64,000 nucleotides of DNA from Oscillospiraceae bacterium (lineage in GTDB: Bacteria; Bacillota; Clostridia; Oscillospirales; Acutalibacteraceae), in NCBI GenBank assembly GCA_022650485.1, contig JALCPP010000008.1, positions 1-64,000 of the forward strand, read 5' to 3'. The notes below the pieces were generated by a model. The model saw only the letters and a list, made by a program, of their open reading frames with translations, had not been told where the DNA came from and did no database searches. Within the stretch, counting starts at the first letter, position 1; each line of letters starts with the position of its first letter. The translations under genes were made by a program, and so were the position numbers. This document shows, in pieces, positions 25,748 to 34,677 of the stretch.

Positions 25748-26530
25748 TTGCCGGGACTTTACGCACATTTCTTATTCGGTCTGAAGGTCAAGGAACTGCT
25801 GCCTGAAGAATTGGGACGTGTTATTGAAAATCATCGGGAAGAATATCTTCTTGGACTTCAGGGGCCGGACCTTTTGTTTTACTATTATCCGCTGCGGAAA
25901 AACCCGGTGACCGGGGCAAAAATTCACTGGGAACCCGCTTCCGGCTTTCTGAAAAATGCGGTTGGTGTTTTGCAGCAGGGAAACGATGCCGGCGGCCTTG
26001 CCTACATAATCGGTTTTATCTGTCATTTTACGCTGGACAGCGACTGCCACCCGGTTATTCGCAGCTTTATGCAGCAGGACGGGTTGTCGCATGTCGCGCT
26101 GGAAGCAGAGTTTGACCGCATGCTGATGCGGCGGCAGAAAATTGACCCGGACCAATTTTCGCCGAAGCCGCTGATTCCGCAAGGAAGCGGCGCGACGCTT
26201 TGCGCGGAGCCGTTTTATCCGGATGCAGTCCGCAGGCAGCTGGACCGGAGCCTGTGTTTCATGCGGTGCTGCCTTTCCATCCTTTACTCCCCCAGAAAGA
26301 TGTGGAAGTATATGCTGAAAATCGCAGTTTTTGCGGCGGGCTTTTCGAAAAAGGGAAGAGGATTTATTGCGGGAAACGTGCCGGACCCGGAATCTTCCCA
26401 GGCTTTGGACCATTTGATGGTGGTGTTTTCCGGCTCTTTGGTTACGGCTTTGGAACAGATTCAAAATTTTTTAAATGCGGTGGAAGAAAATGTTCCGCTC
26501 AATGCCCGTTTTTCCAGAAATTTTGAGTAA
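25748..26530 (+). CDS. Zinc-dependent phospholipase C-like protein
   Basis: The 260-aa protein matches the phospholipase C/P1 zinc-enzyme fold in its His/Asp pattern: PGLYAHFLFG at the N-terminus, GLQGPDLLFYY near residue 35, AYIIGFICHFTLDSDCHP near 85-100, and ALEAEFDRML near 120. These supply His and Asp zinc ligands. It lacks a signal peptide, unlike secreted clostridial phospholipases, so an intracellular or membrane-proximal role is likely. The TTG start at 25748 follows AAGGAGG by seven bases. Confidence 0.78.
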   Translation: MPGLYAHFLFGLKVKELLPEELGRVIENHREEYLLGLQGPDLLFYYYPLRKNPVTGAKIHWEPASGFLKNAVGVLQQGNDAGGLAYIIGFICHFTLDSDCHPVIRSFMQQDGLSHVALEAEFDRMLMRRQKIDPDQFSPKPLIPQGSGATLCAEPFYPDAVRRQLDRSLCFMRCCLSILYSPRKMWKYMLKIAVFAAGFSKKGRGFIAGNVPDPESSQALDHLMVVFSGSLVTALEQIQNFLNAVEENVPLNARFSRNFE

Positions 26531-26545
26531 ATGTAGTTTAAATGG

Positions 26546-26613
26546 CTGCAAAATCGTAATGATTTTGCAGTATGAAAAGGACACATGGAGCAACCGTTCC
26601 ATGTGTCTTTTTT
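26546..26613 (+). terminator. Tandem hairpins ending in a U-run
   Basis: The first stem is CTGCAAAATC/GATTTTGCAG (26546-26570). The second is GACACATGGA/TCCATGTGTC (26580-26607), followed by six T. The second is a classic intrinsic terminator for the phospholipase-like gene. Confidence 0.85.
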
Positions 26614-26722
26614 GGCTTTTTCTTTTAACGCTGAGTGGATGGCAGCGCACTTGCTTTGTACTTTTGGACGGGAGGCGGGCATTAGGTGAGATGAGAATTC
26701 GGCGGAAACATTGTGCCGGCAC

Positions 26723-26950
26723 TTATTTGGTTTTCTCATTCAGCGTGCTTAAAAATTCGCCCGCCGTTTTTCCGCTGGTTTTGACGGCATTGTATAATTC
26801 GGATATTTCCTGTTTTTCTTTTTTTGCAAGCAGTTCTTTTTTCTTTTCCCGGGCAAGTGAAATCTTGTGTTTATAGTTTGTGATTTCGCTGTCAATTTTT
26901 TCAATTTGTTCATTGATGGAACCAATTCCGATTTTGCGGCCGCGTGGCAT
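26723..26950 (-). CDS. Small coiled-coil hypothetical protein, 75 aa
   Basis: AGGAGG lies seven bases before the ATG, supporting a real gene. After a basic start (MPRGRKIGIGS) nearly all of the chain is a charged helix with heptad-like spacing (INEQIEKIDSEITNYKHKI and onward), rich in Lys and Glu. No function is recognised. It stands alone between convergent and divergent neighbours. Confidence 0.65.
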   Translation of the reverse strand: MPRGRKIGIGSINEQIEKIDSEITNYKHKISLAREKKKELLAKKEKQEISELYNAVKTSGKTAGEFLSTLNEKTK

Positions 26951-27314
26951 AGGGATTCCTCCTTCAAATAATCGTATTATTTTAATTCTATACCATTTTT
27001 TCCCGTTCTATTCTGTTGCGGCAATCGTTTTATGAAAAAATTTTTAGAGGTGCGGTGAAAGGTAAAGTCCCATTTTGCAGTTTGTTTTGTGTTTGACTTT
27101 TTGCAGATTTTTAAATTTTATCTATTTGTGGTTCACAACGCAATATCTGATTGCAGACAAGAAAGCGAAGAATTTTGAAAAAATTGATGTGAAGAAAATC
27201 CTGTGTATGCCGGCGATCCTCTGTCACGTTCCGAAAGAAAGAGTCTTACTATGACACTAGGAACGTTTAGCGCAGCCGCTGTGGTGCAGTCCGGCGGAGG
27301 CAGGAGGTCTTACC
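26951..27314. other. Gene-free region before the glycosyltransferase
   Basis: This 364-bp stretch holds the upstream region of the small coiled-coil gene and the leader of the glycosyltransferase gene. The last 85 bases are GC-rich. CGTTCC (27229-27234) and GGAACG (27261-27266) can pair. I found no riboswitch consensus that I know, no tRNA and no convincing reading frame. Confidence 0.5.
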
Positions 27315-29126
27315 ATGTCAATCAGCCTTTGTATGATTGTAAAAAATGAAGAAGAAAATCTCTCCAGATGTCTCGATAGTGTGAAAGGCATTCCGGACGA
27401 AATTATTTTGGTGGATACCGGTTCTGCAGACCGTACGGTATCCATCGCTTTGCAATACGGAGCGAAAGTCTTTCGGCATCCGTGGAACGACAGCTTTTCA
27501 GAAGCCAGAAATTTTGCACTGTCCCAGGCGTCGGGAACGTGGATTCTGGTGATGGATGCGGATGACGAACTGGAAGCGGAGGACCGGGACACGTTGCTGC
27601 ATCTTACTGCGGAAAGCGGCGACCGCGATGTTTATTGCTGTAAAACACTCAGTTATTCTGGGAATGGTGCAGACTGCGGGAATGTTTTGGTGACCATGAG
27701 CGTTCGGCTGATTCGTAACGGCAAAGGATATTTTTACAGGGGGCGTGTTCACGAGCAGCTGGCGGGCCCGGGGGGTGCCCCACCGCTGACCGCTACGGCT
27801 ATTCGATTTTATCACTATGGTTATTTATCTTCACAACTTGAAAAAAAAGAAAAACATCGGCGCAATATCGCTTTAATCAGCAGGGAATTAGAGGACGACC
27901 CGGAAAACGGATTTATGCATTTTAATTTAGGAAATGAATATCTCGCCACGGGGGCGGTCCGTCAGGCGATGGACTGTTACCGAGCCAGCTGCCGTACATT
28001 GCAGCCGTCGCTGGGGTATGGCTCCATGCTGCTGACCAGGATGATTCTGTGCAGTGAGCAGCTTCGGGATGATGAGTCCCAATGCCGCTATATCCGGGCC
28101 GGGCTTCACCTTTATCCGCAGCTGCCTGATTTTGAATATCTGAAGGCCGGCCTGCTTCTGCGGCACGGAAAAGTAATGCGGGCGATTCGCTCTTACCAAA
28201 AATGCATTCGGATGGGTCCGCCTGCGGCGGATGAAAACAGTATGCTTGGTGTTGCAACCTTTAAGCCGCATGACCGGCTTGCCGCACTATATGAACAGCT
28301 TGGAGAACGGAAGACGGCGCTGCGTCACTGCCGCAAGGCAATTCGTTTTTGTTCCACTGACCGGGAAGCCTATGCCCGCATGATTCGGATGCTTGGGGAG
28401 GAAGGATGTACGCCGGACCGGATGAAATCCCGACTTTTGCGGATGGCCAAAAACGAATTCTGCCCGATACTGATTCTTTCCGATCTGTTCTATGACAGGG
28501 GGTTCTTCCGCCAGGCAATGGAGCTTGCCAAGCGCGCGAAGCGACAGGCGCCGGACTGCCCCGCCGCCTGTTATAACGAGGGAGTCTGCCGCTTTTTTTT
28601 GCAGCAGTATCAAAAGGCTTACCGGTGCCTGTGTGCAGAGCCTTGCATTCGGACGGGAGGCTCTGTGTTTTTCAGGTTCCTCTGTACTCTGCTTGACCCG
28701 GGCACGGCTCGTCTTTGCACCGAAGATTTTCAGGCAGAGCTGGAGGCATCGGATTATCGTGTCTGTCATGCCTTTTATACTTTGATGCAGGGTAAGCCCT
28801 GCGTTTTGCTTCCGGTAAAAAAAGAGGAAGAGGCATGTTGCATGGACTCTGTTTTTGGGTTGCTGGAGGTTTTACTGCGCGCCGGTCTGCCGACTGAATT
28901 TATGAAAGCTCTTATGCTTTTAAAACTGATTCCCGGCGATGGCGTCTTCCTCCGGCTTGGAAAATTGTACTACAAATACGGATATGAAAAGCTGGCTTAT
29001 CAGCAGCTGGACCTGTCGATTCGCACGGCCGGTAAAATCGATGCGGAATCCCTCTTTATCATGGGACGCATCCGGTCTGCGGCAACAGCAGACGAGGCAC
29101 ACAGCGCCGGCGGCAGGGCTATGTAA
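27315..29126 (+). CDS. Family 2 glycosyltransferase with C-terminal TPR-like repeats
   Basis: This is a 603-aa protein. The GT-A domain (about 1-230) begins MSISLCMIVKNEEENLSRCLDSV, with the nucleotide-sugar Asp motif VMDADDE near residue 80. The remaining two thirds are helical repeats of TPR type (for example NLGNEYLATGAVRQAMDCYRAS, KAGLLLRHGKVMRAIRSYQKC). Related GT2-TPR proteins glycosylate surface or protein targets. No acceptor or polysaccharide cluster is nearby. AGGAGG precedes the ATG. The 3' end overlaps the convergent asparaginase gene by 8 bp. Confidence 0.85.
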   Translation: MSISLCMIVKNEEENLSRCLDSVKGIPDEIILVDTGSADRTVSIALQYGAKVFRHPWNDSFSEARNFALSQASGTWILVMDADDELEAEDRDTLLHLTAESGDRDVYCCKTLSYSGNGADCGNVLVTMSVRLIRNGKGYFYRGRVHEQLAGPGGAPPLTATAIRFYHYGYLSSQLEKKEKHRRNIALISRELEDDPENGFMHFNLGNEYLATGAVRQAMDCYRASCRTLQPSLGYGSMLLTRMILCSEQLRDDESQCRYIRAGLHLYPQLPDFEYLKAGLLLRHGKVMRAIRSYQKCIRMGPPAADENSMLGVATFKPHDRLAALYEQLGERKTALRHCRKAIRFCSTDREAYARMIRMLGEEGCTPDRMKSRLLRMAKNEFCPILILSDLFYDRGFFRQAMELAKRAKRQAPDCPAACYNEGVCRFFLQQYQKAYRCLCAEPCIRTGGSVFFRFLCTLLDPGTARLCTEDFQAELEASDYRVCHAFYTLMQGKPCVLLPVKKEEEACCMDSVFGLLEVLLRAGLPTEFMKALMLLKLIPGDGVFLRLGKLYYKYGYEKLAYQQLDLSIRTAGKIDAESLFIMGRIRSAATADEAHSAGGRAM

Positions 29127-30114
29127 GGCTGACTTCTCCCGCGTAGCAGGTGGAGAAGATCTGCCGGATTTCTTCCGGACGGTCGGTTTGCCCCAGGGCC
29201 CACATCAGTTTTGTCACGGCGGCTTCCGTCGTCATGTCATAGGCCTGCAATACGCCCGATTCCAGGGCTTTCTGCCCAGCCTGATAGATGGTGAAATCAC
29301 TGCGTTCATACAGGCACTGGCTGCAGACGACGACGGTGATGCCGGCCTGCACAATTTGATGAAGTTTGGAAATCAGGTCCCGGCGGATAAAATTCAATCC
29401 GCCTGCACCGAACGCTTCAATTACAATTCCCCTGTACCGCATTTTAAGCAGCATATCGAAGATTTCCGGGTTGAGTCCCGGCGTCAGCTTGATCAGAATC
29501 ACGTTGTCACACAGATTGTCGATCAGTTGAAAATTCCCGCTGGGTTTTGGAAGAACGGCTTCATTCAAATTTAACCCGGCGGAATCCACCACGGCTGCAT
29601 AGGGGCAGTTGACGCTTTCGAAAGCGTCGAATCCCGTGGTGCGCACTTTGACGGCCCGGGTTCCCAGCATGATTTTGCGGTCAAACGCGACAAAGACGCC
29701 CGCCCTGCCGCTTGACGCCATGGCAAACGCGCAGCGCAGGTTTTCAAATCCATCTGACAGCGGGTGACGGATGGGCAGCTGCGACCCGGTCAGCACGACG
29801 GGAACGGGCAAATTTTGCAGCATAAAAGACAGCATCGACGCGGTGTAGGCCATCGTATCCGTTCCGTGTGTCATTACGATTCCGTCGTATTGCTGAAATT
29901 CATCCGCTACGGCCCGCGCCATTCCCTGCCACTCTTCGGGCTGTATATTGGAACTGTCCAATTGATACAGATTTTTAATTTGTATTTGATGGTTTACGGA
30001 CAGCCCGCTTAAATATGCCGCAAACTCGTTTCCGTCCATTCCGGGAGCCAGCCCCTCTTTGGTTGGCTCTGAAGCAATGGTGCCACCTGTGGTCAGCAAA
30101 AGTATTTTTTTCAT
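29119..30114 (-). CDS. ansA: L-asparaginase, type I (cytoplasmic)
   Basis: The 331-aa enzyme hydrolyses asparagine to aspartate and ammonia. The first catalytic Thr lies in LLTTGGTIAS (about residues 6-15). The second Thr-Asp pair is in VMTHGTDTMAYTAS (about 80-93), and the Lys is in the conserved VRTTGFDAF/VKVR region. The absence of a signal peptide fits the AnsA class. The start at 30114 (MKKILLLTTGG) is chosen from homologue-like N-termini; an ATG at 30156 is an alternative. Confidence 0.88.
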   Translation of the reverse strand: MKKILLLTTGGTIASEPTKEGLAPGMDGNEFAAYLSGLSVNHQIQIKNLYQLDSSNIQPEEWQGMARAVADEFQQYDGIVMTHGTDTMAYTASMLSFMLQNLPVPVVLTGSQLPIRHPLSDGFENLRCAFAMASSGRAGVFVAFDRKIMLGTRAVKVRTTGFDAFESVNCPYAAVVDSAGLNLNEAVLPKPSGNFQLIDNLCDNVILIKLTPGLNPEIFDMLLKMRYRGIVIEAFGAGGLNFIRRDLISKLHQIVQAGITVVVCSQCLYERSDFTIYQAGQKALESGVLQAYDMTTEAAVTKLMWALGQTDRPEEIRQIFSTCYAGEVSLT

Positions 30115-30212
30115 CAGGTATTCAGGTCCCTTCAGCCACTTAAAAATCAAAACCATCCTATTATGCCATGAAGCCGCAAAATTGTAAATGGAAATTCAAT
30201 TTAACAAAAGAA

Positions 30213-30248
30213 AAAAGGAGTTTCGACCGTTCAGTCGGAACTCCTTTT
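30213..30248 (-). terminator. Terminator of the DUF3842-ECF unit
   Basis: The arms at 30213-30227 and 30234-30248 pair with one G-U. Read on the minus strand the stem is followed by a T-rich run, placing it 50 bp after the ECF S-component stop. Confidence 0.85.
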
Positions 30249-30299
30249 CTTCTGTTTCCCCTGAAAGTTTTTAAGGGGGGATTCATTCGGCGCTTTTGC

Positions 30300-30860
30300 T
30301 TACCTTCCGGAAAGCTTTTGAATCACGCCGACCAGTGCCGGAATCAGGATGATCTGAAGAATGATTCCGGGAATCGCATTTAAAAATGCTCCGCCAAAGA
30401 AAATGGCCCAGGTGAATCCTTTCCCGATGGCCTGGTACAAGACAAGGCTAACGGCTCCCCAAACGATGCGGCCCAGAATCATCGACAAAATCAAAGAAAC
30501 GTATACAAAAGAAATTTTCTTCGGGAACTTTATGTAAAAAAGGCCGCAGAAAAGTCCGTACGCGGCAAGCTCTGCCGCCATGGCAACGGCCGTGGGGTAG
30601 ATGGGCGGCATGCCAAACAACATGGAACGGAACAGGGGAGTAATCAGCCCGACCAACAGACCGTAAGGCCAGCCGCAGATGAAGCCGCATAAAAGGACCG
30701 GAATGTGCATCGGCAGCAGCATCATGCCAATTTGCGGGATTTGGCCGGTCAGAAACGGGAGCAGAATGCCCAGCGCCAAAAAAAGTGCGGAAAGAATAAG
30801 GCTTTGTACGGCGCTCGGGCCGTAATGATAGGATTTTTTTGCTTGTGGATTGAGTTCCAT
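30300..30860 (-). CDS. ECF transporter substrate-binding (S) component
   Basis: The 186-aa protein has about six hydrophobic helices. It carries the small-residue motif ALFLALGILLPFLTGQIPQIG followed by MMLLPMHIPVLLCGF, typical of ECF S components. These bind a vitamin or related micronutrient and use a shared EcfA/EcfA'/EcfT module encoded elsewhere. The substrate cannot be read from the sequence. The ATG at 30860 follows GGGAGG. It is probably co-transcribed with the DUF3842 gene 90 bp upstream. Confidence 0.85.
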   Translation of the reverse strand: MELNPQAKKSYHYGPSAVQSLILSALFLALGILLPFLTGQIPQIGMMLLPMHIPVLLCGFICGWPYGLLVGLITPLFRSMLFGMPPIYPTAVAMAAELAAYGLFCGLFYIKFPKKISFVYVSLILSMILGRIVWGAVSLVLYQAIGKGFTWAIFFGGAFLNAIPGIILQIILIPALVGVIQKLSGR

Positions 30861-30950
30861 AATTTTTCCTCCCAATGATTGATTGTCTTTCCTTGGGAAA
30901 GAAAAATATCTTCATGATATTTTTAGTATGATGTTTGCAGTGAAGCGGGT

Positions 30951-31364
30951 TTATTCAGCCTTTAGCAATTCGACAGTCTTTGAAACGGCGGATTCAATAT
31001 ACTTGGCAAGGGGTAAATCGGATGTTCCGGCGACCACGCAGTTGCATTTGTTTACGGGAACCAGAATTTTTTTTGCCTGGCTTTTTCCCACAGCCGTCGC
31101 CATGGCGGGGGTGATTTCTCCGCACAGCGCGTCTGCGATGATGATGCCGATCGGGCCGAGAATCAGATCAGCTCTGGCACTTGCAACGAGAACCGGGTTT
31201 TCTCCGGTTGCGCCGGTATCGGCACCGGCTTTCAGCATAACGGTTGTAGCGATGCTGTTGGTGCCGACTGCGGTGACCGTCTGGTCCGGCAAAGCCTTGC
31301 GAAGCTGGGCAATTAATTGTTTTCCAAGGCTGCCGCCCTGACCGTCGATGACTAAGATATTCAT
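30951..31364 (-). CDS. DUF3842 family protein
   Basis: The 137-aa protein has a Rossmann-like start (MNILVIDGQGGSLGKQLIAQL) and a GADTGATGENPVLVASARADLILGP block. The glycine-rich loop suggests nucleotide binding. The biochemical role is unknown. A promoter (TTGATG-18-TACAAT) lies at 31523-31552. The leader also contains a short CGCC/GGCG hairpin. Confidence 0.8.
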   Translation of the reverse strand: MNILVIDGQGGSLGKQLIAQLRKALPDQTVTAVGTNSIATTVMLKAGADTGATGENPVLVASARADLILGPIGIIIADALCGEITPAMATAVGKSQAKKILVPVNKCNCVVAGTSDLPLAKYIESAVSKTVELLKAE

Positions 31365-31522
31365 ATCTTTTCCTTTCTGCCGCCTTTCAGGCGGAAGCGG
31401 TCATCATTTTGCGCTGAATCCAGAGCGGGGCCGAATCTGCTGGCATGGGACCGCGATATTTTTTAGGACGTTTTGCTCGCCTATTCTCTGCCTTTGGGGC
31501 AGACTATCAGGTGCTTCTTTCT

Positions 31523-31552
31523 ATTGTATACCAAAAACAACACTGACATCAA
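31523..31552 (-). promoter_or_regulatory. Promoter of the DUF3842-ECF unit
   Basis: On the minus strand TTGATG (31552-31547) and TACAAT (31528-31523) have an 18-bp spacer. This leaves a leader of about 150 nt. Confidence 0.55.
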
Positions 31553-31603
31553 CTGCATTTTGAAGCAAAGCAAAAAATATTTTTGCTGCCGTTCCATAAA
31601 AAA

Positions 31604-31638
31604 AGTCCGGGCAAGGCATGAAAAATGCCTCCCGGACT
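31604..31638 (-). terminator. Terminator of the NifX/ferredoxin-ATPase operon
   Basis: AGTCCGGG..GGCAT and ATGCC..CCCGGACT pair around a GAAAA loop. On the minus strand seven T follow, giving a strong intrinsic terminator 19 bp after the last gene. Confidence 0.88.
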
Positions 31639-31656
31639 GTCTTTTACAAATAGAAC

Positions 31657-32025
31657 TCAGTGATGGCCGTGTTCGCCGCAGACACTTTCAAACGCATGTT
31701 CATGGCAGATACTGCCGCTGGACTTTAATTCGCCCTTCAGGTATTTGCCGACCGCTTCCGCGGCGTCTCCGGTAGCTCCTGCAATGACTTCAATGTTCTT
31801 TTCATTGAAGATGTCAATGGCGCCCCCGCCGATTCCGCCTGTAATGATTGTGTTGGCACCGAGGTCATTGAGAAAATTCGGTAAAAAACCGGGCTTGTGT
31901 CCCGGGTTCTGATAAAACTGGTGTTCTTCCACTTTTCCATTTTCCACGGTAAAAAGGTCAAATCCCTGGCAATGCCCAAAATGTCCTGAAACGTTTTTTC
32001 CATCGCATGCAACTGCAATTTTCAT
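31657..32025 (-). CDS. NifX/NifB-type dinitrogenase cofactor-related protein, His-rich tail
   Basis: The 122-aa protein has the NifX/NafY-like ribonuclease-H-like fold motifs: KIAVACDGKNVSGHFGHCQGF at the start, and ANTIITGGIGGGAIDIFNEKNI in the middle. Its C-terminus is rich in His with one Cys (HEHAFESVCGEHGHH) and could hold metal. The ATG at 32025 is chosen because AAAGGAG then has nine-base spacing. Family members carry or insert iron-containing cofactors; no nitrogenase genes are present. It is the last gene of the operon. Confidence 0.85.
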   Translation of the reverse strand: MKIAVACDGKNVSGHFGHCQGFDLFTVENGKVEEHQFYQNPGHKPGFLPNFLNDLGANTIITGGIGGGAIDIFNEKNIEVIAGATGDAAEAVGKYLKGELKSSGSICHEHAFESVCGEHGHH

Positions 32026-32055
32026 TTTTCTCATACTCCTTTAAAATTGGTTCAT

Positions 32056-32931
32056 TTATGCTGTTAACATCGGGTAAACCCGATTCCAGATTTCCCGAAT
32101 GGCGTTTCCGGCTTTACTGTCCGGAAGATCTACAATGGTTTTTCCGGAATTGACCGCTTCTATTACGGACGGATCAAACGGAATTTTCCCTGCCAGCGGG
32201 ACGGCCTCCCTCTGGCAGAATGCTTCGATTTCACGGGCGTTTTCCGGGCAGAGGTCAAATTTGTTGATACATACGGCGGTCTTGGCCCCGAATCGACGGG
32301 CGGTTTCCAGAATCCGTTTCATATCGTGAATGCCCGACAGTGAAGGCTCTGCAACAACCAGCACCAGGTCTGTTCCCGTGATAGACGCCACCACGGGGCA
32401 TCCGATGCCGGGGGAGCCGTCCAAAATCGTAAAGGATTCATCGGTTATCGCTTCGTACAGGCTGGACCGAACTTCTGACACCAGACGACCCGACGCGCCG
32501 CTTCCAATTTGAAGCTCCGCTGTTGAAAACAGCCCGCTCTCGGTATGAAATTTCATGGTTTTTCCCGACACACGGTCTTCCAGGTGGATGGCCGGCCGGT
32601 CGTCTGTGCCGCGTGCGGGGCAGACGGCTTCGCAGACGCCGCAGCCTTCGCATTGGTACGGATTGACCACTCCGTTTTTAATCGCTCCAAAGCGGCAAAA
32701 TTTTTCGCACAGCCCGCAGTTGGTGCAGGTGTCATTGTCTTTTACGGCTTTTTGCAAACCAAAGTAGGGCTTTTCCACGGCTGTTTCGCCCCGAGCAAAA
32801 ATCTGGTGCAGATTCGGTGCTTCCACATCGCAGTCGGCATAAGCCTTGTTTTGGGAAAGCCGAATGAAAGAAGAGGCGACCGTCGTTTTTCCGGTTCCGC
32901 CTTTCCCACTTAACACAACCATCTGCTTCAT
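32056..32931 (-). CDS. Mrp/NBP35-like P-loop ATPase with two inserted ferredoxin clusters
   Basis: The 291-aa protein has an N-terminal deviant Walker A (SGKGGTGKTT), then DCDVEAPN. An inserted 2x[4Fe-4S] ferredoxin module (CTNCGLCEKFC at about 68, CEGCGVCEAVCP at about 93) follows, and after it the ATPase core with DGSPGIGCPV. Relatives in the MinD/ParA superfamily act as Fe-S carriers or assembly ATPases. It overlaps its paralogue upstream by 4 bp, so the two probably form a heterodimer. Confidence 0.88.
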   Translation of the reverse strand: MKQMVVLSGKGGTGKTTVASSFIRLSQNKAYADCDVEAPNLHQIFARGETAVEKPYFGLQKAVKDNDTCTNCGLCEKFCRFGAIKNGVVNPYQCEGCGVCEAVCPARGTDDRPAIHLEDRVSGKTMKFHTESGLFSTAELQIGSGASGRLVSEVRSSLYEAITDESFTILDGSPGIGCPVVASITGTDLVLVVAEPSLSGIHDMKRILETARRFGAKTAVCINKFDLCPENAREIEAFCQREAVPLAGKIPFDPSVIEAVNSGKTIVDLPDSKAGNAIREIWNRVYPMLTA

Positions 32932-33767
32932 GACTTTCCACCCGCCGTTTCTCTGATTCTTTTCATAAGGTCACGGAATATGGCGCCGTATGTTTTGCTG
33001 TTTACGGCGAGTTCTCCCCGGGCGGTTGTACGGGCCAGGCCGCGGTCAAAGGGAATTCGCAGAAGAATCGGGATGTTTTCCTGCTCTGCCAAACGGTCAA
33101 TCAGTTCCGTGTCAGCAGTATCCTTGTTGATTACGATCCCGCACGGCTTTTTGAAGCTTTTAACCAGCTGCGCGGCCAGCTTTAAATTTTCAAGCCCGAA
33201 CAGTGTCGGCTCCGCAACAAGCAGGCAGAAATCGGCATCCTGAATGCTCTCCATTACGGTACAGGAGCTTCCCGGCGGGCAGTCGATGACAGCGGTCCGG
33301 CCGGACGGGATTTTCTGAATCAGCCGGCGGATAATCGGGACTCCGGTTGCTTCGCCGCTGTTGAGGGTTCCGGATAAAACGGACAGCTTTCCGGAAGCAC
33401 CTTGTTCAATGACACCGATTCCTCGCGGTATTTCCCGAATGGCTTTCGTGGGGCAGATTAGGGAACAGCCGCCGCAGGAATGGCACAGTTCAGGGAAAAG
33501 CCTGGGCTTTCCTTTTAGAAAGGCAAGCGCGTTAAAGCGGCAAAAGCGGACACAGTCCCGGCAGCCGCTGCACCGACTTTCGTCAATTTCAGGGATGGTG
33601 ACTTCCACGGTCTTTGTTTTTTCAATCTTAGGCTTTAAAAACAGAAAGCCGTTTGGTTCTTCCACATCGCAGTCGATGTAGACGGCGTTTTCGCAAACAG
33701 CGGCAAGGTTGACGGAAACAAAGGTCTTTCCGGTTCCGCCTTTTCCGCTGAGGACCGCGATCTGCAT
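32928..33767 (-). CDS. Mrp/NBP35-like P-loop ATPase with two inserted ferredoxin clusters, paralogue
   Basis: This 279-aa protein has the same architecture as its neighbour: SGKGGTGKTF, DCDVEEPN, ferredoxin motifs CSGCRDCVRFC and CHSCGGCSLICP, then DCPPGSSCTV. Two paralogues side by side are typical of this family in anaerobes. The ATG at 33767 (MQIAVLSGKGG) is preferred for its GGAG site. It overlaps the following gene by 4 bp and follows the first NifX gene by 11 bp. Confidence 0.88.
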   Translation of the reverse strand: MQIAVLSGKGGTGKTFVSVNLAAVCENAVYIDCDVEEPNGFLFLKPKIEKTKTVEVTIPEIDESRCSGCRDCVRFCRFNALAFLKGKPRLFPELCHSCGGCSLICPTKAIREIPRGIGVIEQGASGKLSVLSGTLNSGEATGVPIIRRLIQKIPSGRTAVIDCPPGSSCTVMESIQDADFCLLVAEPTLFGLENLKLAAQLVKSFKKPCGIVINKDTADTELIDRLAEQENIPILLRIPFDRGLARTTARGELAVNSKTYGAIFRDLMKRIRETAGGKS

Positions 33768-33778
33768 TCCGCCGCTCC

Positions 33779-34144
33779 TCATTTGTGACCGCCGTGGTAG
33801 CCGGCGTGAATTTCGGTCAGCTCTTGCAGGGAACCCTTTTTAAAGGCTTCAATTTGGTCGGCTGCCGTGCCGGCAGTCGCTTTCAGAATCTTAATTCCGG
33901 CATCCTTTAATACATCGGCTGCGTTTTGTCCGCAGTGAAAGGTAACGACGATTTCGGCGCCACTGTCCGCAATGGACTGGGCCGCCTTGATTCCGGCGCC
34001 TCCCTGGGCTGCGGCTGCCGCATTGTCAATCACCGTGAAGTCCGTGGCTTCCGTGTCTGCAACAATGAAATAGGAAGTTCTGCCGAAAGAACGGCTGACA
34101 GGGCTGCTCAGTAATTTTCCATCGGACGGTATCGCAAGTTTCAT
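33779..34144 (-). CDS. NifX/NifB-type dinitrogenase cofactor-related protein
   Basis: The 121-aa protein has the NifX-like pattern MKLAIPSDGKLLSSPVSRSFG at the start and GAEIVVTFHCGQNAADVLKDAGI in the middle, plus a short HAGYHGGHK tail that could bind metal. It is similar to, but clearly diverged from, the second NifX-type gene of the same operon. The start overlaps the C_GCAxxG_C_C gene stop by 4 bp. Confidence 0.85.
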   Translation of the reverse strand: MKLAIPSDGKLLSSPVSRSFGRTSYFIVADTEATDFTVIDNAAAAAQGGAGIKAAQSIADSGAEIVVTFHCGQNAADVLKDAGIKILKATAGTAADQIEAFKKGSLQELTEIHAGYHGGHK

Positions 34145-34677
34145 TTGGTTTCTCCTTCCGGCGTCCCGCTGCTTTTCCTGGTCTGCTCCGATTCAAACAT
34201 CTGTTCCAGAATCCGGGCGGCGTTTCCAACCAGTTCCGCACAGGGGCGCTTTTCATAATATTGTTTTGTTCTTTTTTCCGGTGTGGGGTTGTCGTGCTTT
34301 ACGTCAAGTCCAAGCAGTTCCCGGCAGATCAGCGAACCGTTCTGCTGTTCAAACTGTTTTGCTAACGCTTGAATTCTTTGGTAATGCTCCGCTTTTTGAG
34401 AATCGGCCCGGGGGTCCGTATAACCGTATTTGAGCCCGGCTGCCATAAACATTCCTGTAACTGCGCCGCATACTTCCCGCAGGCGGCCCATACCGCCGCC
34501 AAACGAAGAAGAAAGTTTCAGTGCGGTTTCCAGGTCCATTCCTAGTTCTTCACAGAACGCCGCAAATACGGATTGTGAACAATTATATCCCTGCTCAAAC
34601 AGTTTGGTTGCGCGTTCCCTGTGACCGGAGCAGACCTTTGCTGACTGAATGTGGTTTGTTTCCGTACCATACTCCAT
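34141..34677 (-). CDS. C_GCAxxG_C_C family protein, second copy
   Basis: The 178-aa protein repeats the motifs of the 20873-21331 gene almost exactly: GYNCSQSVFAAFCEELGMDLETALKL, MGRLREVCGAVTGMF, then GSLICRELLGLD and a C-terminal PCAELVGNAARILEQMF. It has about 25 extra N-terminal residues and lacks the paired CxxC near the end. The ATG at 34677 has GAGGAA eight bases before it. Upstream in-frame codons fall in the leader and were rejected. It is the first gene of the NifX/ATPase operon. Confidence 0.87.
   Translation of the reverse strand: MEYGTETNHIQSAKVCSGHRERATKLFEQGYNCSQSVFAAFCEELGMDLETALKLSSSFGGGMGRLREVCGAVTGMFMAAGLKYGYTDPRADSQKAEHYQRIQALAKQFEQQNGSLICRELLGLDVKHDNPTPEKRTKQYYEKRPCAELVGNAARILEQMFESEQTRKSSGTPEGETK

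Noticed and set aside
27190-27314. c-di-GMP riboswitch before the glycosyltransferase
   Set aside because: Some pairing is possible, but neither the class I nor the class II consensus that I remember is present.
27251-27349. 32-codon frame overlapping the glycosyltransferase start
   Set aside because: It has a weak ribosome binding site and overlaps the real start out of frame. Its composition gives no sign of a precursor peptide.
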